Origin: Phragmites australis
Taxonomy: Eukaryota; Streptophyta; Magnoliopsida; Poales; Poaceae
Reading direction: 5' to 3'
DNA: 64,000 nucleotides
Assembly (NCBI RefSeq): GCF_958298935.1
Contig: NC_084923.1
Coordinates: 3,784,501 to 3,848,500, forward strand
Numbering within the stretch: the stretch's first letter is position 1; each line of letters opens with the position of its first letter. Below the pieces are notes generated by a model. The model was not told where the DNA came from and ran no database searches. It worked only from the letters and a program-made list of their open reading frames with translations. The translations under genes were made by a program, and so were the position numbers. Shown one piece after another: positions 26,966 to 39,027 of this stretch.

Positions 26966-29963
26966 TGTGAGGAACCGTTCAAACAGTATTCTAATTAATC
27001 ATTATGTCGATCATTTTCTTAATCACGACTTCAACGATTAATCAGAATACCGCTCTGGTAGTCCCGGCACATGTTTTGTGCCCAAGATCGGAACACATGC
27101 CTTTCCAACATAACACATCACAACATAGCTTAATAAAGAGCGAGTAATTAACATTTATATTACAAGTTTTTAGTTATGCAACAATTTACGACAAAAGATA
27201 ACAACAACTACGCAGCGGAAACGTAAACCTATACAACAAAAGAGAGTGGAACTACATGCCCTTGGGCTCCACCCCAAAAGCACGACCTCCGAGAGGAGGA
27301 TGAACTACTCTTGCCTATCGCCATCGCCGGCGGGCACGAAGTAGCCAAACACCACCTCTACCTCACCGGTAGTACCTGAAAACGCAGGCATGAGTACGAA
27401 GGTACTCGCAAGACTTAAACAATATAGAGCACATAAACATAGCTCGACTCCAAGGATTATGCATTGAGCTATTAGTAAGGAAAAAACCATATGGTTAAGT
27501 TAAACATAAGCGGTAAGCAACCTAGGCACATATGTGTGAGCAACTAACTTAACCAACAACAACATAAATCTACCCAGCCATAACCAACTGAACATAAGTA
27601 ACTGGAACCATTATGAACATATAAGTAACAAAGACCAACTCATCCATCTCCCACATACTCAACCACAATCCATAATAAAAAACTACAACCGATGCGGATG
27701 AAACAATAGAATGCTCATGACCGAGAGCGCGGTATTTCAAAATATTTTTACACCCTGCAGGGGATACTCCTGGACCCACACGACTTGAGGACCATACGGT
27801 TCATGTGAACACACAAGTCCACACAAGGGGGTACTCGTGTCAACCTTTCCCAATAAGCCCCAACTATTTGGATCGTGCATCGCTCGGCGTGGAGGTACTA
27901 GAACTACTCCCGGAGCAAACTAGCACCTCTTACAAGCCCGCACGCTCACACCATCGATGTTCAAGCCAAAATGATCATAGCTATAGAGGTATTCAGCTCA
28001 CCTTACCATTAGATCGGCATGTGGTGAGTAAGGTAAGTGCTAAAGCTAACGGCACCGACGGACGGCCTTAAACGATGCAAGTGGTCTACGGTGTCTGGGT
28101 TCCTCTCCCGAACTACCCCGAGGAACTTCTCCGGAGCAGAAAACACCTCTAACATCATCAACATCTCGCCTCATACTCACCACTCATCCAACCATCATCA
28201 ACAACCCATCAAGGTTAAAATTATTGTGAACAACAATTAAACCTATAGCTCGCGAACGATAGAACATTCCACCGCTCGACTTCTACCGGTGACCTATGCA
28301 TTGCTAAGCACTTAAGTCGAATTTGTACTTAGATGACAACATGCTCTCAAGGCTACAAGGATGCGGGTAAACAATATCTCAAGGTAGAGCTAATGCAACC
28401 AACATAGGATCTACCCATTTATACCCGACACCGACTCGCTAAACATGCAATATACATAAACATAATTTATCAATTTTAAACTTCATTCAATTGAACAAGG
28501 GTGCAATATGCTTAGTTGCTTGCCTTGCTGCTCAGGTGGCTGCCTATAATTACCCAAGCAACACTCGCAAAAAACTGGAAGATTAGAGTCGTCTTCAACC
28601 ACGATCGTATCACGTTCTGGCTCCTTATTCACTAAAGAAAAGCGCATGCAATGATGAGCATGAGTGAAATGCAATAATGTATGCTACAATATACATATTA
28701 TGAATTACCATAAAATATACCATATAAAGCATAAAAATATTTTTCTAGTTAGAACAAGTCATAAGGAGACTAGCAAAATTGGTTTCGCTAATTTTGGACT
28801 TGTAGAGAATTAATGGTGAATTAATGAAGTCTCAACCTAATTAATTAATCTTAGAAATTTAATTAACTATTTAATGGCTGGGGACATTTTTAACAGGTAG
28901 AGGAGGTTATTATGAAGCCAACATAATTGGTTTCAGAATTTTTGGAGCTCATATGAATTAACTATGAATTTTATAAGCTATCAGCAAAGGTAGACAAACA
29001 GGAAAAACCTCTGATGAACAGTAAACCCGGATACTCCGGGTTGATCCGGATACTCTGGGTACCGGAGTCTCCGGGAGGGGGTCCTCTGTCATTTTTGGCT
29101 GTGGTCGTCCGGATCCTCCGAGTTGCGACCCGGATACTCCGAGTGGTTCCAAAACAGTCGTTTTGAGAGCAAAAATTAGCCGGTTTGATTTGGGTGCCCC
29201 TCCAAGCCAAAGGGGAATATGTTTGGGAGAGTTTATAGAGTCTAGAACACACTCATCTACTTAGCAACTCAATTTCATCAAAATTTCTCAAATTGCTCCA
29301 AAACCTCAAAACTCAATAACTTCACTCCAACTCGAAATCGATCGACCAAAACTTGAATTCACGCCATGGGAAGCCTAAGGGACTTACCTAAGATGATTGT
29401 GGAGTTGGGTGATCATCGGGTGATGGAGGAAATGGAGAAAATCGCCCGGGAGACGAAGAAATCCGGTGTTCCTCACGTTTCAACCCTAAACACCAAAAGA
29501 CACCAAAATTGGCTTGAATCCTTTGGGAAAACGAAAACGAATTGGAGGGATGGATAGCTTACGAGCTCGTGATCACAGGAGTATCACATACGTACCTCGA
29601 CTTCGCTTCTAGAGTGCGGATTCGAGGGAGGAGTGAGAGGGAGCTTGAGAGGGAGAAAGGGGGTAGCAGCAGTAGCTGTGCTGCATGGTGGGAGTGAGGT
29701 CACGGGAGACAGAGGGAGCAGGTGGTGCTGTCCCTTTTGGTGGTTGGGATGGTGGGGCCACTTGTGGGGTCCACGTGTTGGAGAAAAGAGGTCCATTTTA
29801 ACTGTGAATTTCATTCTTTTATGTTCCAAATTTCTTTCTCTTATCCAATTGACTCAAAACGAAGTACTCTAGTGTGCCAAAATATTTTACCTCAAATTTA
29901 ATTATGACGCTAATGACGTATGATTAAGCTTAATTATGCGATTACGGAATTTGTGACGTGACA
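26966..29963 (-). mobile_element. 2,998-bp LTR-type insertion with perfect 5-bp target duplication
   Basis: The insertion is flanked by GACTG on both sides (26961-26965 and 29964-29968). Its ends, read on the minus strand, are TGTCACGTCACAAATTCC... and ...GAACGGTTCCTCACA, so it has the TG...CA borders of an LTR. No internal primer-binding site, gag or pol is visible, so it is either a long solo LTR or a non-coding element. It contains GC-rich palindromic words of the CCCGGATACTCCGGG type at 29026-29147. The host is the 3' part of the hAT element. Confidence 0.8.
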
Positions 29964-30789
29964 GACTGCTGGATGCTCCCATGCTGGTGCTAGACTTTTT
30001 ATTTTGTTCATGTGGCTGTGTCTTGTGTGCTGGACTTAAGTAATTTGTGTTAAGTGTTATTGTGTGAGACTATGTCATTGTGAGTCAATTAGTAATTTAG
30101 TATGTGTCACTGTTAGACTTTAATCCTATGACGGTGAGACTAATATGTGTTATTGTCAGTGCTTGTTTGAATGTTTGGACTGTTTTTGGTTAGTTATTTT
30201 TCAATATCTACTAATTGGCTTCGCTCTTTTAGGACTTTGCACATATGTTGAGTGTGTTTTCATAGGGACCCCCATAGGCCATGATCTTACATATTGTTCT
30301 AGGATCAAAGCTGGAAGTAGTCAAGTTGCTGACTTGATGTTTTGCTTCTGTTTTTCTGTGTTTCTATAGTCATATTTTGCTTATGTGCTCAAGTAGTCAA
30401 GTTGTTGTTCTGCTAAAATAGTAAATTAGTTCGCAGTTGGTTGCTGAATCAGCTTCTGTCGTGAAGCACTGAAGTTTAAGTTGCTGTAATGTTATTTCAC
30501 TTAAACAAGCACTGAAGCTCAACTGCTCGTGTCATGATAATGAATGATTATTTTCATACATGTGTTTTTTTATTTTCATATAACAGAAAAAATATGAGTG
30601 ATTGTCTGATTGGATGCTCGAACATGTATCATTTTGCTTCTAATGATTAATGAAGCCTCTTAGTAAGAACAAGTTTCAGTTTGATCTTAACTTAGACATT
30701 ATTAAACTCCTGGCTCGTGGCTCGGCCGAGCCTGATATTCAGCTCGGCTGTGATCAAGCCGAGCCCAAGCCTGGCTCATTTCCAGTCCT

Positions 30790-31316
30790 CGCCTCTCGGC
30801 TCGCTCGAGCTCACGCTCTACTCGCACGGTGCGAGTCGCGCAGTTTTGCCCGCGTGGGCGTGGCACCGCGCCCCATCCCTGAAACCGGGGCACGCGCCAC
30901 GGCAATCCGCTGCCGGCTTGCACAGTTGCATGCATGCCTACGGACGGAACGCGGAACGCCGCTCCGGCAAGGCACCAATCAAGCTGCTAAGGTCGCACAA
31001 GGTAACATTTGTACCGCACAAAAGCACACTCGATGACAGAAGCAAATTGACGACGCATATCGCGCACATTTAGACAAGTGGTTTCAGATTTCACAACAGG
31101 ACATCAGGTCCTCCCAACTCTGTCAGCATCAGGTAGACGACAGCCTCGATACATAGATGCAGCGAAGTCATTACAACAATTGTCCAACGGTGAGTTGAAG
31201 GCTTCAGGCAAGGGATACCCTGGAAGCTAGCTTCACAAGGTCATCAGCATCGATTATTCTGCCAATGGCACCTAAGAGGGTACGCAGCAGTCGACATGAG
31301 GCAATTGCAGAGCTGG
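30790..31316. other. Flank of the hAT element and 3' UTR of SDE3
   Basis: 30790-31000 is GC-rich flanking DNA with no gene. The part nearer 31317 is the expected 3' UTR of the minus-strand helicase gene. I could not place a poly(A) signal with confidence. Confidence 0.5.
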
Positions 31317-34300
31317 CTAATCGTCCCAGCCTGTAGCAGGGATAGTCGAAACATCACCCCAGCCAGGAGGGAAGCTGTACTTCGACGCATACGCATCCCG
31401 GAGCAGATCATCGTTGTTCGAGTACTGGTCAGGATGTGCATCTTCCTGCTCGGCCTTATCCTCGACGTGCTGCTTCGGCATCTCGCCAGGGTCTGCTTGG
31501 GCGTTGCTGAATGGCTGGTACTCCTCATCTGGCATCTCATCGGTGCATTTCACTCCGTTCTTGGTAGCAGATGGAGCACCACTGTCATGTGCGGAACCAA
31601 ACTCAGATGGTTCTTGATTGTCGTTATAGTTGTCAGCTTCTTGGTTGTAATCCCACCCAGCAGGCTCGCCTTGCTTTTCACCGTATCCGGAGGATCTGGT
31701 TTCTTCTGAATAAGAATAAGACTCTGGTGGTGGAGGTGGGCATCCTTGATAGGAACCATTGTCAGTGCAGTACCTCAGTAGCCTATCCCAGTGCCGATCC
31801 TAGAATTATAATTGTTAGTTCGACCAAGAATACAAAATAGTGCATAATATTAGAGAGATATAGTGATAGAGCAATGCTACTTTAGTGATAATGTGAGGGT
31901 TTCCAACGATGATGAGCAATGATTTTGCACGAGTGATTGCAACATTGAACCTTTTATGATTGCTCAAGAATCCCAGGTTGAAGAATTTGTCAAACTCGTT
32001 ATGCTTTACAGTTGACCTCACTGTAGAGATGATTATTACTTCCCTCTCTTGACCCTGGAATTGTTCGACACTTCCGACTTTCAAGTCAGGCATTTCAAAT
32101 GCCTCCAGGGCTTTCTTTACCTTGGCAACTTGCTGACGGTATGGAGTAATGACTCCTATATCAGCTTCACGAACATCACCACCCCTTGTCAGGTTCCTGA
32201 TGATACTTACTACTTTACTAACTTCAATCCTATTAAACCATGATGGATTGTTGTCTTCCCTCTCATCGCATCCTTGAATTCCAACAAAAAGAACAGGAAA
32301 GGACCTGTTAGGAAGTCCAATGCAATCATAAACAGATGATACTTCATCTCCTTTACAGGCGATCAGTTCACCCCGATAAAAAAGCTCTGATGGTAGCTCT
32401 AGGATTGCTGGATGGCACCGATAATTCCTCACGAGCTTCGTCACGTAGTTAGGATTCCCTGTTTCGTACTGCTCGAAGTCAAAGAGCAGCCTTTGCAGAT
32501 ATGACATCCCCAAACCACACTTCTCTGCTTGTTTACAATAAACCACCGGCCCTAATTGCATAGGATCTCCTGCTAACACAACCACAGTGTCTCTTCCACA
32601 CAACCCTGACAAAGGGATCATCGCCTCTGGTTCAGAGGCTTGACCAGCCTCATCCAAGAAAATGTGTGTGAAATGCCCTCGGCGAATGCCCTCAGCCTGC
32701 AGCCGAGATGAACTCATGTAGGTTGATATAACTATCTTGTACTGCATTAATGCCTGCAGCGGAGGGCACTTGAATACCCTATCTTCAAAGAAGCAAAACC
32801 GGATAAAATCAGCATTGACATCATCATATTGACGGCTTGGAGCATTTAGCCTAAAAATATCACTTGGGCGGATCAGATAGCTAGCGTGAAGGAGCTTTTC
32901 CAACACATGGTCAGCTGCAGTATTGGAAGCAGCACATATGAGAATATTTGCCCTCCTCTTGGCTGTATAAAGCTGCAAAATGGCCTCCACAATGGTCATG
33001 GTCTTGCCGGTTCCTGGAGGTCCATATATCACATATGGTGGAACCCCTCGGCAGCCAAGTATCATTGCAACAGCATCAGCTTGCTCGGTGTTTATATGTG
33101 GATTCAGTGGCTTAAATGACCACCTTTTCACAGTTCTACAAGGTGATTGGTAGGGAAATAGAATGTCAGTTCCCATAAGTTCTGCTTCGTGAATCGACTT
33201 GTAGAGCCTTCTCATGTTCAGTCTATTATATGTGAAGCTAACATGGTACCGGTTCCTGTCACGGTGATTGAGGTGGAACTGGTTATCAAATTTTAGAAAT
33301 ATCTCATCAGCTTCTACCTTGTGAATGAAGCCCTGACGAACAAACCAACAAATCATTATTTATTGAGTGCATATGAAACCTATAATTGACCTTTAAGAAT
33401 GCCCAAGAAATATTCAACTGTCAAGGAAAGCAGGCTAACTTGGTAAGGCCGAGCATCACTCCCAGCATGTCTGGCAAGTATATAGTCTCCTTGGACTAGT
33501 GAAGGTCTTCTTTCTGCCAAACCAGGGACCTCGAGAGACAAAAAGGTAATACCCCTCCTCCTCATTGAGACACCTTCCATGTCATATGATCTCATCTCCT
33601 CCTGCAAATGGGCCTCTGAAGTTAGCAAACCAGGACAAAGTTAAACATATAAGACTATAACAGGTGTCGAAATACCTCCAAATTGAGTTCTTCCATGACT
33701 AAAAGAGTGCTGAAAATTTGTGCATAGTTTATAATGCTCAACTCTTCAGATAAGACATCAGGTCTCTGTTTACTTTCGATGAGCTCGCGGATGTCTGCAG
33801 GTATTGCAAACTGAGGGAGCTTATATTTGAATCCTTGAGTGTGCTGCCGAGTTGGACGGCAACCTGGCACAATTGGAGCATACTCAAATTTCTTATTTTG
33901 AGTGCGTCTCCTGGAATAAGGTTTATCAGAAAATAAGGCCTTGGAAACATTATCATCTGCCAATAGAAAAGCCACACGCTCAATCTTCTCATCTCCGATA
34001 TCAACATGCACGATTGATGTATGCAAACCAATATCTTTTGGAATACAAGAGAGCCAAATCGTCAGTGTTTGTCCAGGCAGAAGTGTGCGGTCTTCCACAG
34101 AAGTTAAACCAAGAAAAGACTGCTTTGCCTCCACATCGGCATCATCTAGTGGTGGTTTCATCATTGATAAGACATAGCTGTCCTCGGGGTTTGAAGAGAA
34201 TATTCTTACACTCCACAAATTTACAGGTTCAGAAGAGGTATTCTCTATGCTAATGGTGTCAGCAGATGTTTCTCCAACAAGGACGGATTTTGGTTTGCCG

Positions 34301-34458
34301 TCCACAAAAGGGAAAGGAACTGTAACAACCACAGGACCATCTTCAAGGTCATAATCCTGAAGAGTGTCATCATTTTGAAAATCCATGAACTCTACTTCTG
34401 GCTTCTCGCCAGCCACTGAGAATTCATCATCTGAATAATTCCCAATATAAGTCTCCAT
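31317..34458 (-). CDS. SDE3: RNA helicase SDE3 (MOV10-like, four coding exons)
   Basis: A superfamily 1 (UPF1-like) RNA helicase needed for RNA silencing amplification in plants and homologous to animal MOV10. Coding exons on the minus strand: 34458-33676, 33601-33440, 33332-31881 and 31799-31317, all GT-AG and phase 0, giving 959 residues (Arabidopsis SDE3 is ~1,000). The N-terminal third is the non-helicase region. Exon 3 holds the core: GPPGTGKT (Walker A), DEAGQASEP (motif II), [19 protein letters not shown] and [14 protein letters not shown] (motif VI). The C-terminal tail carries three Gly-Trp sites (PAGWDY, PPGWGD, ATGWDD), the AGO-hook type of motif reported for SDE3. The start [13 protein letters not shown] follows a leader-intron acceptor at ~34470. 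The gene looks intact. Confidence 0.95.
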
Positions 34459-35239
34459 CTTGAATCCTGAGAAGTCAAAAATGTTACAACAAATGAATAC
34501 TACCATTGACCAAACAGGAACTTTCTGAGTTAAGTCCAAAGTGAGAAAAGCCATTATAGACCTGTGAAGACCCTTCCAATATCTAAAGTAATGACAACAT
34601 GCATATAAACTGATATCACAACCAAACACCAAATGCACTAAAATTATTATACATAACTATGGAAAGAAGACATGAAATGAAAACTCACATGTTCCCATAT
34701 ATCTATGTAGTTTAAGAGTTGCTCCTTTGCTGTGCGCACTTAAGTTCCCGCATCCCTCGACAAAAAATTCCCCTTCACGCCAACTATTCACATAGGCATT
34801 TGCTACTACACTACTCCATTGTACTTCTTTGTGCACGACATAAATGGTGAGACAACTAAGCAATTAGTTCATATCATGTTTTAAATCATGGCTCTAAAAT
34901 CCCCATTATTTCATTATTGATTTCCCTAAAGGAAAAAAATTGAGGCTCTCAGGAAATCACGAATGTTGCCAGGGGTGGATCTACCACCCCGGCAAGCTCT
35001 GGCGGCCGCCAGAGGTGGCCGGCGGCGGAGGAACAACCACCCCCCTCAGGCGGCAGATCTACGATCCCGAGCGAGGCAACGGCGAGTGAGAAAACCATCA
35101 GAAACGCTGTGACATACCGTTGCGATGGGAAGGCCGCGTGCGGTAGGCAGAAGCCGAGACCGAGAGCTCCGGCCGTCGACTGGGCGACGCGGTCGGCAGG
35201 AAGAAGGCATAAGCCGTGAGCCCGTGACCGAGATAGAAA
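34459..35239. other. 5' leader and promoter side of SDE3
   Basis: An acceptor (TTCTCAG on the minus strand) lies ~12 bases above the ATG, so the leader is spliced. Possible donors on the minus strand are GGGAACATGTGAG near 34690 and CAACGGTATGTC near 35120. The GC-rich 34970-35230 block could be the first exon and promoter. I cannot choose between them without transcripts. Confidence 0.45.
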
Positions 35240-35945
35240 TTATGCCACGGGATTATGCCCAAAATTCTAGGGCTTCGTCAATACGAACTAAATCAATTTT
35301 TTTCTTTCGGATAAAAAAAAATCTGATTCATATAAATAGAGATAAAGAGAAAGGGGATTTTTTTTCAAATCCATATCTTTCTGATTTTTTTCTTATAAAT
35401 AAAAGAGTTTTTTTAATCAAAAGGCAGATTATCATTTATTTTTAGGATAAATAATCACAATATGCTAGTTGTGTCATTTTCACTGTCCTCACATATCTAT
35501 GTAGATATGTAGTTTATAATTCGTCTATTTTTAAGTACGATAGATGAATAGAATTTTTTTATAGTTCTATTTAAAAATAGGTATGTCATACACCCATCGG
35601 GATTGTAGTTTAATTAGTCAGAGTACGTCCTGCCAAGGCGGAAGCTACGAGTTCGAGTCTCGTCAATCCTGGTTCAATAAATTGATAAATTTATTATTTC
35701 TTTTCTTCATAAAAAATTTTCTTGAAACAAAGCGGGACAGAAGGCAAAATAAAATATCTATGAGGCATCCTTACTTTGCTTTTTTCATTTCACGTTTCTT
35801 ACTAAAAAGAGAGCAATATATGAATTTTTTTCACTACTTCCAATTCATATTTCTCAGTAAAAAGATTGATTAATCAATCATACCAAATCTAATATTGGTT
35901 TTTTAAACTATATAAGCTCATACCTAGAACTTCGATAAAGAAAAC
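35240..35945. other. AT-rich, plastid-like stretch around a degraded tRNA
   Basis: A sharp change to AT-rich DNA with homopolymer runs, resembling plastid intergenic DNA and surrounding a trnD-like sequence. I recognise no plastid protein gene in it. Plastid origin is inferred mainly from the tRNA. Confidence 0.4.
35599..35671 (+). pseudogene. trnD-GUC: Degraded plastid-type trnD-GUC
   Basis: GGGATTGTAGTTTAATTAGT, then CCAAGGCGGAAGCTACGA and GTTCGAGTCTCGTC, match plastid trnD-GUC except for several transitions, mostly C to T and G to A. One base is missing in the anticodon stem, and the loop triplet now reads GCC instead of GTC. It is a non-functional nuclear copy by this reading. The same tRNA also occurs as a plastid-derived copy in plant mitochondria, so a mitochondrial source is possible. 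Confidence 0.65.
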
Positions 35946-36759
35946 ATGGAACCACTTGAAGTATACAAATTAAACTTGGTACCTGAATACAAATGTGTCG
36001 ATGTAAAGGATATAGGGTCCCCACCGGGATGGCCTGCAATTTCCAGTTTTGACAGTATTAGCTTTCTTTCTTTTGTCCTGGCCCACCGTGCGACCAGTCG
36101 GCGCCAACAAGACCACGACCCTAACCTTCGGGGGATTTCCTGTGCTGGTCACGGGGCAGGTATTCGTCTGGCCAGTCCAACCCCATTTAATGTCGTTACT
36201 CATGCGTTTTTCCTTCCTCAGACGGTTCACTCTAGTGGAGGTGGCATGGTCGGCGCAGGGTTACCGTGTCCTGTCCTGTAACATTAATTATTGCGGGACG
36301 AGCTCGCAAACGCAACATGGGGCATGGCAGGCGCGCGTGGGAAACCGGCGGTAGGACAGGACAGGTCTGAAGGCCCGGACGCGACAAGCGGGAAGGCGGC
36401 CAATGGATGGAACGAGCAACGCAGTGCTCCAGGGTAGGCACAACGCATGTGTATACTGTAATGATAGCCTATATTGATCATCTAGGCATGTATGAGTCTT
36501 TTTATTCGGCCCACATGTAAGACTCCTACCCCTCTTGAATATAAAGGGGGATATGTTTTGAGAAAATGACTTTTGAAGAAGAAGAAGACACAGGATGTAG
36601 GACTATTACCCCACGGGGGGTCTGAACCTGGATATCTCTAGTGTTCTTGAGCAACACACGCGCGCACACATTTCATAGGCACACCCAAAATACAGATCAC
36701 ACACCTATCGTTCGATACACCTTGGAATCATTGTCAGGAATTAACCCTCGATAAGATAC
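35946..36759. other. Intergenic DNA with an LTR remnant
   Basis: 35946-36440 has no recognisable gene. From about 36440 to 36755 the sequence looks like part of an LTR: a promoter-like TGAATATAAAGGGGG at ~36536-36550, then a CCCCACGGGGGGTCTGAACC word common in grass LTRs, then CATTGTCAGGAATTAACC. No partner LTR or coding region accompanies it, and the plastid ndhD fragment begins directly after it. Confidence 0.45.
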
Positions 36760-36962
36760 CTCCCCCCTCACATGGATAAAAGTAAATAAACATGGATTAA
36801 TTCTATCTCACACGTGATAAAAGAAACTAAAAGGTCTCATGAAGAAAATAATCATATTTGACCGCTATACATTGCTAGTATAAGGATATAGATTAATAAT
36901 GGTGAATTCTAGGTAATTAGCCAAGCTGCTAAAATAGTGATAAATCATGTCAAAAAATAGTT
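36760..36962 (-). pseudogene. ndhD: Plastid ndhD, middle fragment (nuclear copy)
   Basis: On the minus strand this reads through CATGATTTATCACTATTTTA, GCAATGTATAGCGGTCAAAT and TTTACTTTTATCCATGTG, which follow plastid ndhD codon for codon apart from transitions and small indels. Several in-frame stops are present. It continues directly the ndhD piece at 44348-44615; the Tat-like element between them carries a TAGTT target duplication. Plastid NDH subunit D is a membrane subunit of the NAD(P)H dehydrogenase complex; this copy is dead. Confidence 0.85.
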
Positions 36963-38589
36963 TGTCAGAGGGTAAACTCCTGTCGCGGGGATCCGGAGGG
37001 ACCCCCTTTGAGATTCGGTCGGGGGGATGATTATGAATCCGCCTTGCGTGTTTGGGTTTGATGGGAGTAAATGAGATGCAGGCGGGCGGATGAATGTCGG
37101 ATGCTTAGTGGTAGCGATTGCACAGGGGATTTATACAGGTTCGGGCCGCACGGAGCGTAATACCCTACTCCTGTGTGTGTCTAGTGTATTATCAAGGCTT
37201 TTGGAATGCCTTTATCTGAATCTCTTGTGTTACAAGGATTTTGCTATTCTGAGTCTAGAGAGCTTCGGTCCTGCTCCTTCGTCTGTCTTCGATCGAGCTC
37301 AAGCCCCAGCTCCAGCCCAAGCTCTCTGATTTCTCCTTGAGCTCTCGTCTCAGCCGAAGCCCCCTGATATCTCCTTCCTAAGCTCCCTTCTCCCCTTTTT
37401 CACTCTCCTGGGAGCTTGCCCTCTTTTATACCCGTTGGAGCGGTAGCGTGCCCAAAAAGGATTGACGCAAGTTCCAAGGCGCCATAAAATGAAAAGCAAC
37501 CATCATGGGCTGCAGCTTGATTGTGATGGGAGGGTTGAAAACACACCCCCGTCCGGTCTTGTCGTCATCCCGCTTTGCAGCGGGTGCTGCGGGGAGGGCC
37601 CGTCGGGCAGCCTCCGAGCAGCCCCGCGTGCCCGCCTGGTCAGGGTGTGCCTGACACAGCAGGGTGGCAGGCGTTGCGCCTTGAGCCCTGCAACGTTATC
37701 CCGAGGCGTGCCGGATGACACGCGATGGGACCAGTGCATTAAATATCCCCACGCCTCCCTGCCAGGCGGTGGCAGGGACTGACATCAGGCGTGGGGGGAG
37801 TGGTTGGAAGTGATAGGCCATGCTCCTTCTTAAATGCAGCATCGGGCCTCTCGCCAATTGACCCCTCACCGCTGAGCCCCTGCGGGGTCCACCGGCAAGG
37901 GGCTTCTCATGTCCTCGGGGAACTGTGAGTGCTCGGGGACTACTGTTTATAGCCCTGAGCACTCTCTCCTGGATATACCGTTTCTTGGTCCTCGGGGAAC
38001 CGAGTGCTCGGGGGCTACTGTTCGCGGCCCCGAGCACTCTCTCCCGAAACTGACTGTTCGGGTCCTCGGGGAACCGAGTGCTCGGAGGTCACTGTTCACG
38101 GCCCCGAGCACTCTCTCCCGGAACTGACTTCCCTTGGGTCCTCGGGGGACTCGGGTGCTCGGGGGCCACTGTTCGCAGCCCCGAGCACTCTCTTCTCGGT
38201 ACTTGACTTTTCTTGTCGTCGGGGGACTTGGGTGCTCGGGGGCCGCTGTTCGCAGCCCCGAGCACTCTCTTCCCGGTACTTGGTCTTCTCGGGTCATCAG
38301 GGAACTCGGGTACTCGGGAACCACTGTTCATATCCCCGAGCGCCCTCTCCCAGGCTTGTGCCTTCTTCTCGGGTCCTCGGGGAACTTGAGTGCTCGGGGA
38401 CCACTGTTCATGACCTCGAGCACTCTCTCCCGGAACTTGTCTTCTTCTCGGATCCTCGGGGAACTCGGGTGCTCGGGGACCACTGTTCATGACCCCGAGC
38501 ACCCTCTCCCGGAACTGGGGAGGCTCCACGTGGCACTACGCTGTCCTGGCCCCAGAACTCGGGGAGCCCCCGATCCCATATCGCCGATA
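36963..38589 (-). repeat. Tat-like element 3' LTR (left copy)
   Basis: 1,627 bases. Plus-strand ends are TGTCAGAGGGTAAACTCC and CCATATCGCCGATA. The last base pair of the inner end has changed relative to the other copy (GATA versus GACA). It holds eight ~75-bp tandem units at 37910-38518. Confidence 0.9.
37910..38518. repeat. Tandem array of eight ~75-bp hairpin units in the left LTR
   Basis: Each unit begins TCCTCGGGGAAC (or a near variant) and contains the inverted pair GTGCTCGGGG and CCCCGAGCAC around an ACCACTGTTCAT-type spacer. A TCTCTCCCGGAACT-type tail follows. Unit-to-unit divergence is roughly 10-20% by eye. Confidence 0.88.
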
Positions 38590-39027
38590 GCAGCCCCCGG
38601 GCCCATCGGCAGGCGATGGCCCAGAGACTGGGGATGGGGCCCTATTTCCTCGAGGCCGACCACAGCATTGGTGCCACGTGGCATTGGGACTCCATCTTGG
38701 ATTTCTTCCTTGACTTTGTTTGAACCGCCGGTGCCACTCATGTTCGAGCAGCAGGACTATCTGCGCGTCCAGCCCCCGAGCCCGCGCGTAGGTTCCCATG
38801 CTCGGGGCGCGCAGCCATCGGGCGCTTGCGAGTACGCGGCTGCTGAGTCAAAAGGACACAGACAGACACAAATTTCTTTGCTCGGGAAATGAGGCCACCT
38901 GGCACGGTACACACCATGACCAGTGGACGCTTTTCGCCCTGCGACCTCTCAAACAAGTAGACCGGAGACGCGCGCAGGCGGAAATGCAACCAAGAGTCCC
39001 CATGGTCTGGTGGTGCCCAGGGTAGGA

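Larger units (their letters stand above)
21621..30789 (+). mobile_element. hAT transposon, degenerate, with two nested LTR insertions
   Basis: The left end AGGGCTGAAAAT and the reverse complement of the right end, AGGACTGGAAAT, form the terminal repeat. Both are followed inward by GCTCG/CGAGC-rich subterminal DNA (21640-21780 and 30705-30780). Inside is a BED-finger hAT transposase (24612-26643) with multiple breaks. A likely untranslated first exon lies at 21850-22140 and 23968-24087. Two LTR-type insertions (about 22144-23967 and 26966-29963) make up more than half its length. No 8-bp target duplication is evident, so the outer borders are approximate. Confidence 0.75.

Noticed and set aside
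37910..38518. Regularly spaced palindromes resembling a CRISPR array
   Set aside because: Units are contiguous, spacers are as conserved as the palindromes, and the array sits in the LTR of a plant retrotransposon.
37947..38892. Long frames (120-250 codons) in both directions over the LTR array, and similarly at 43645-44250
   Set aside because: They are translations of the ~75-bp tandem units. Their repeated ECSG/GTTVH-type text comes from the DNA repeat, not from selection on protein.
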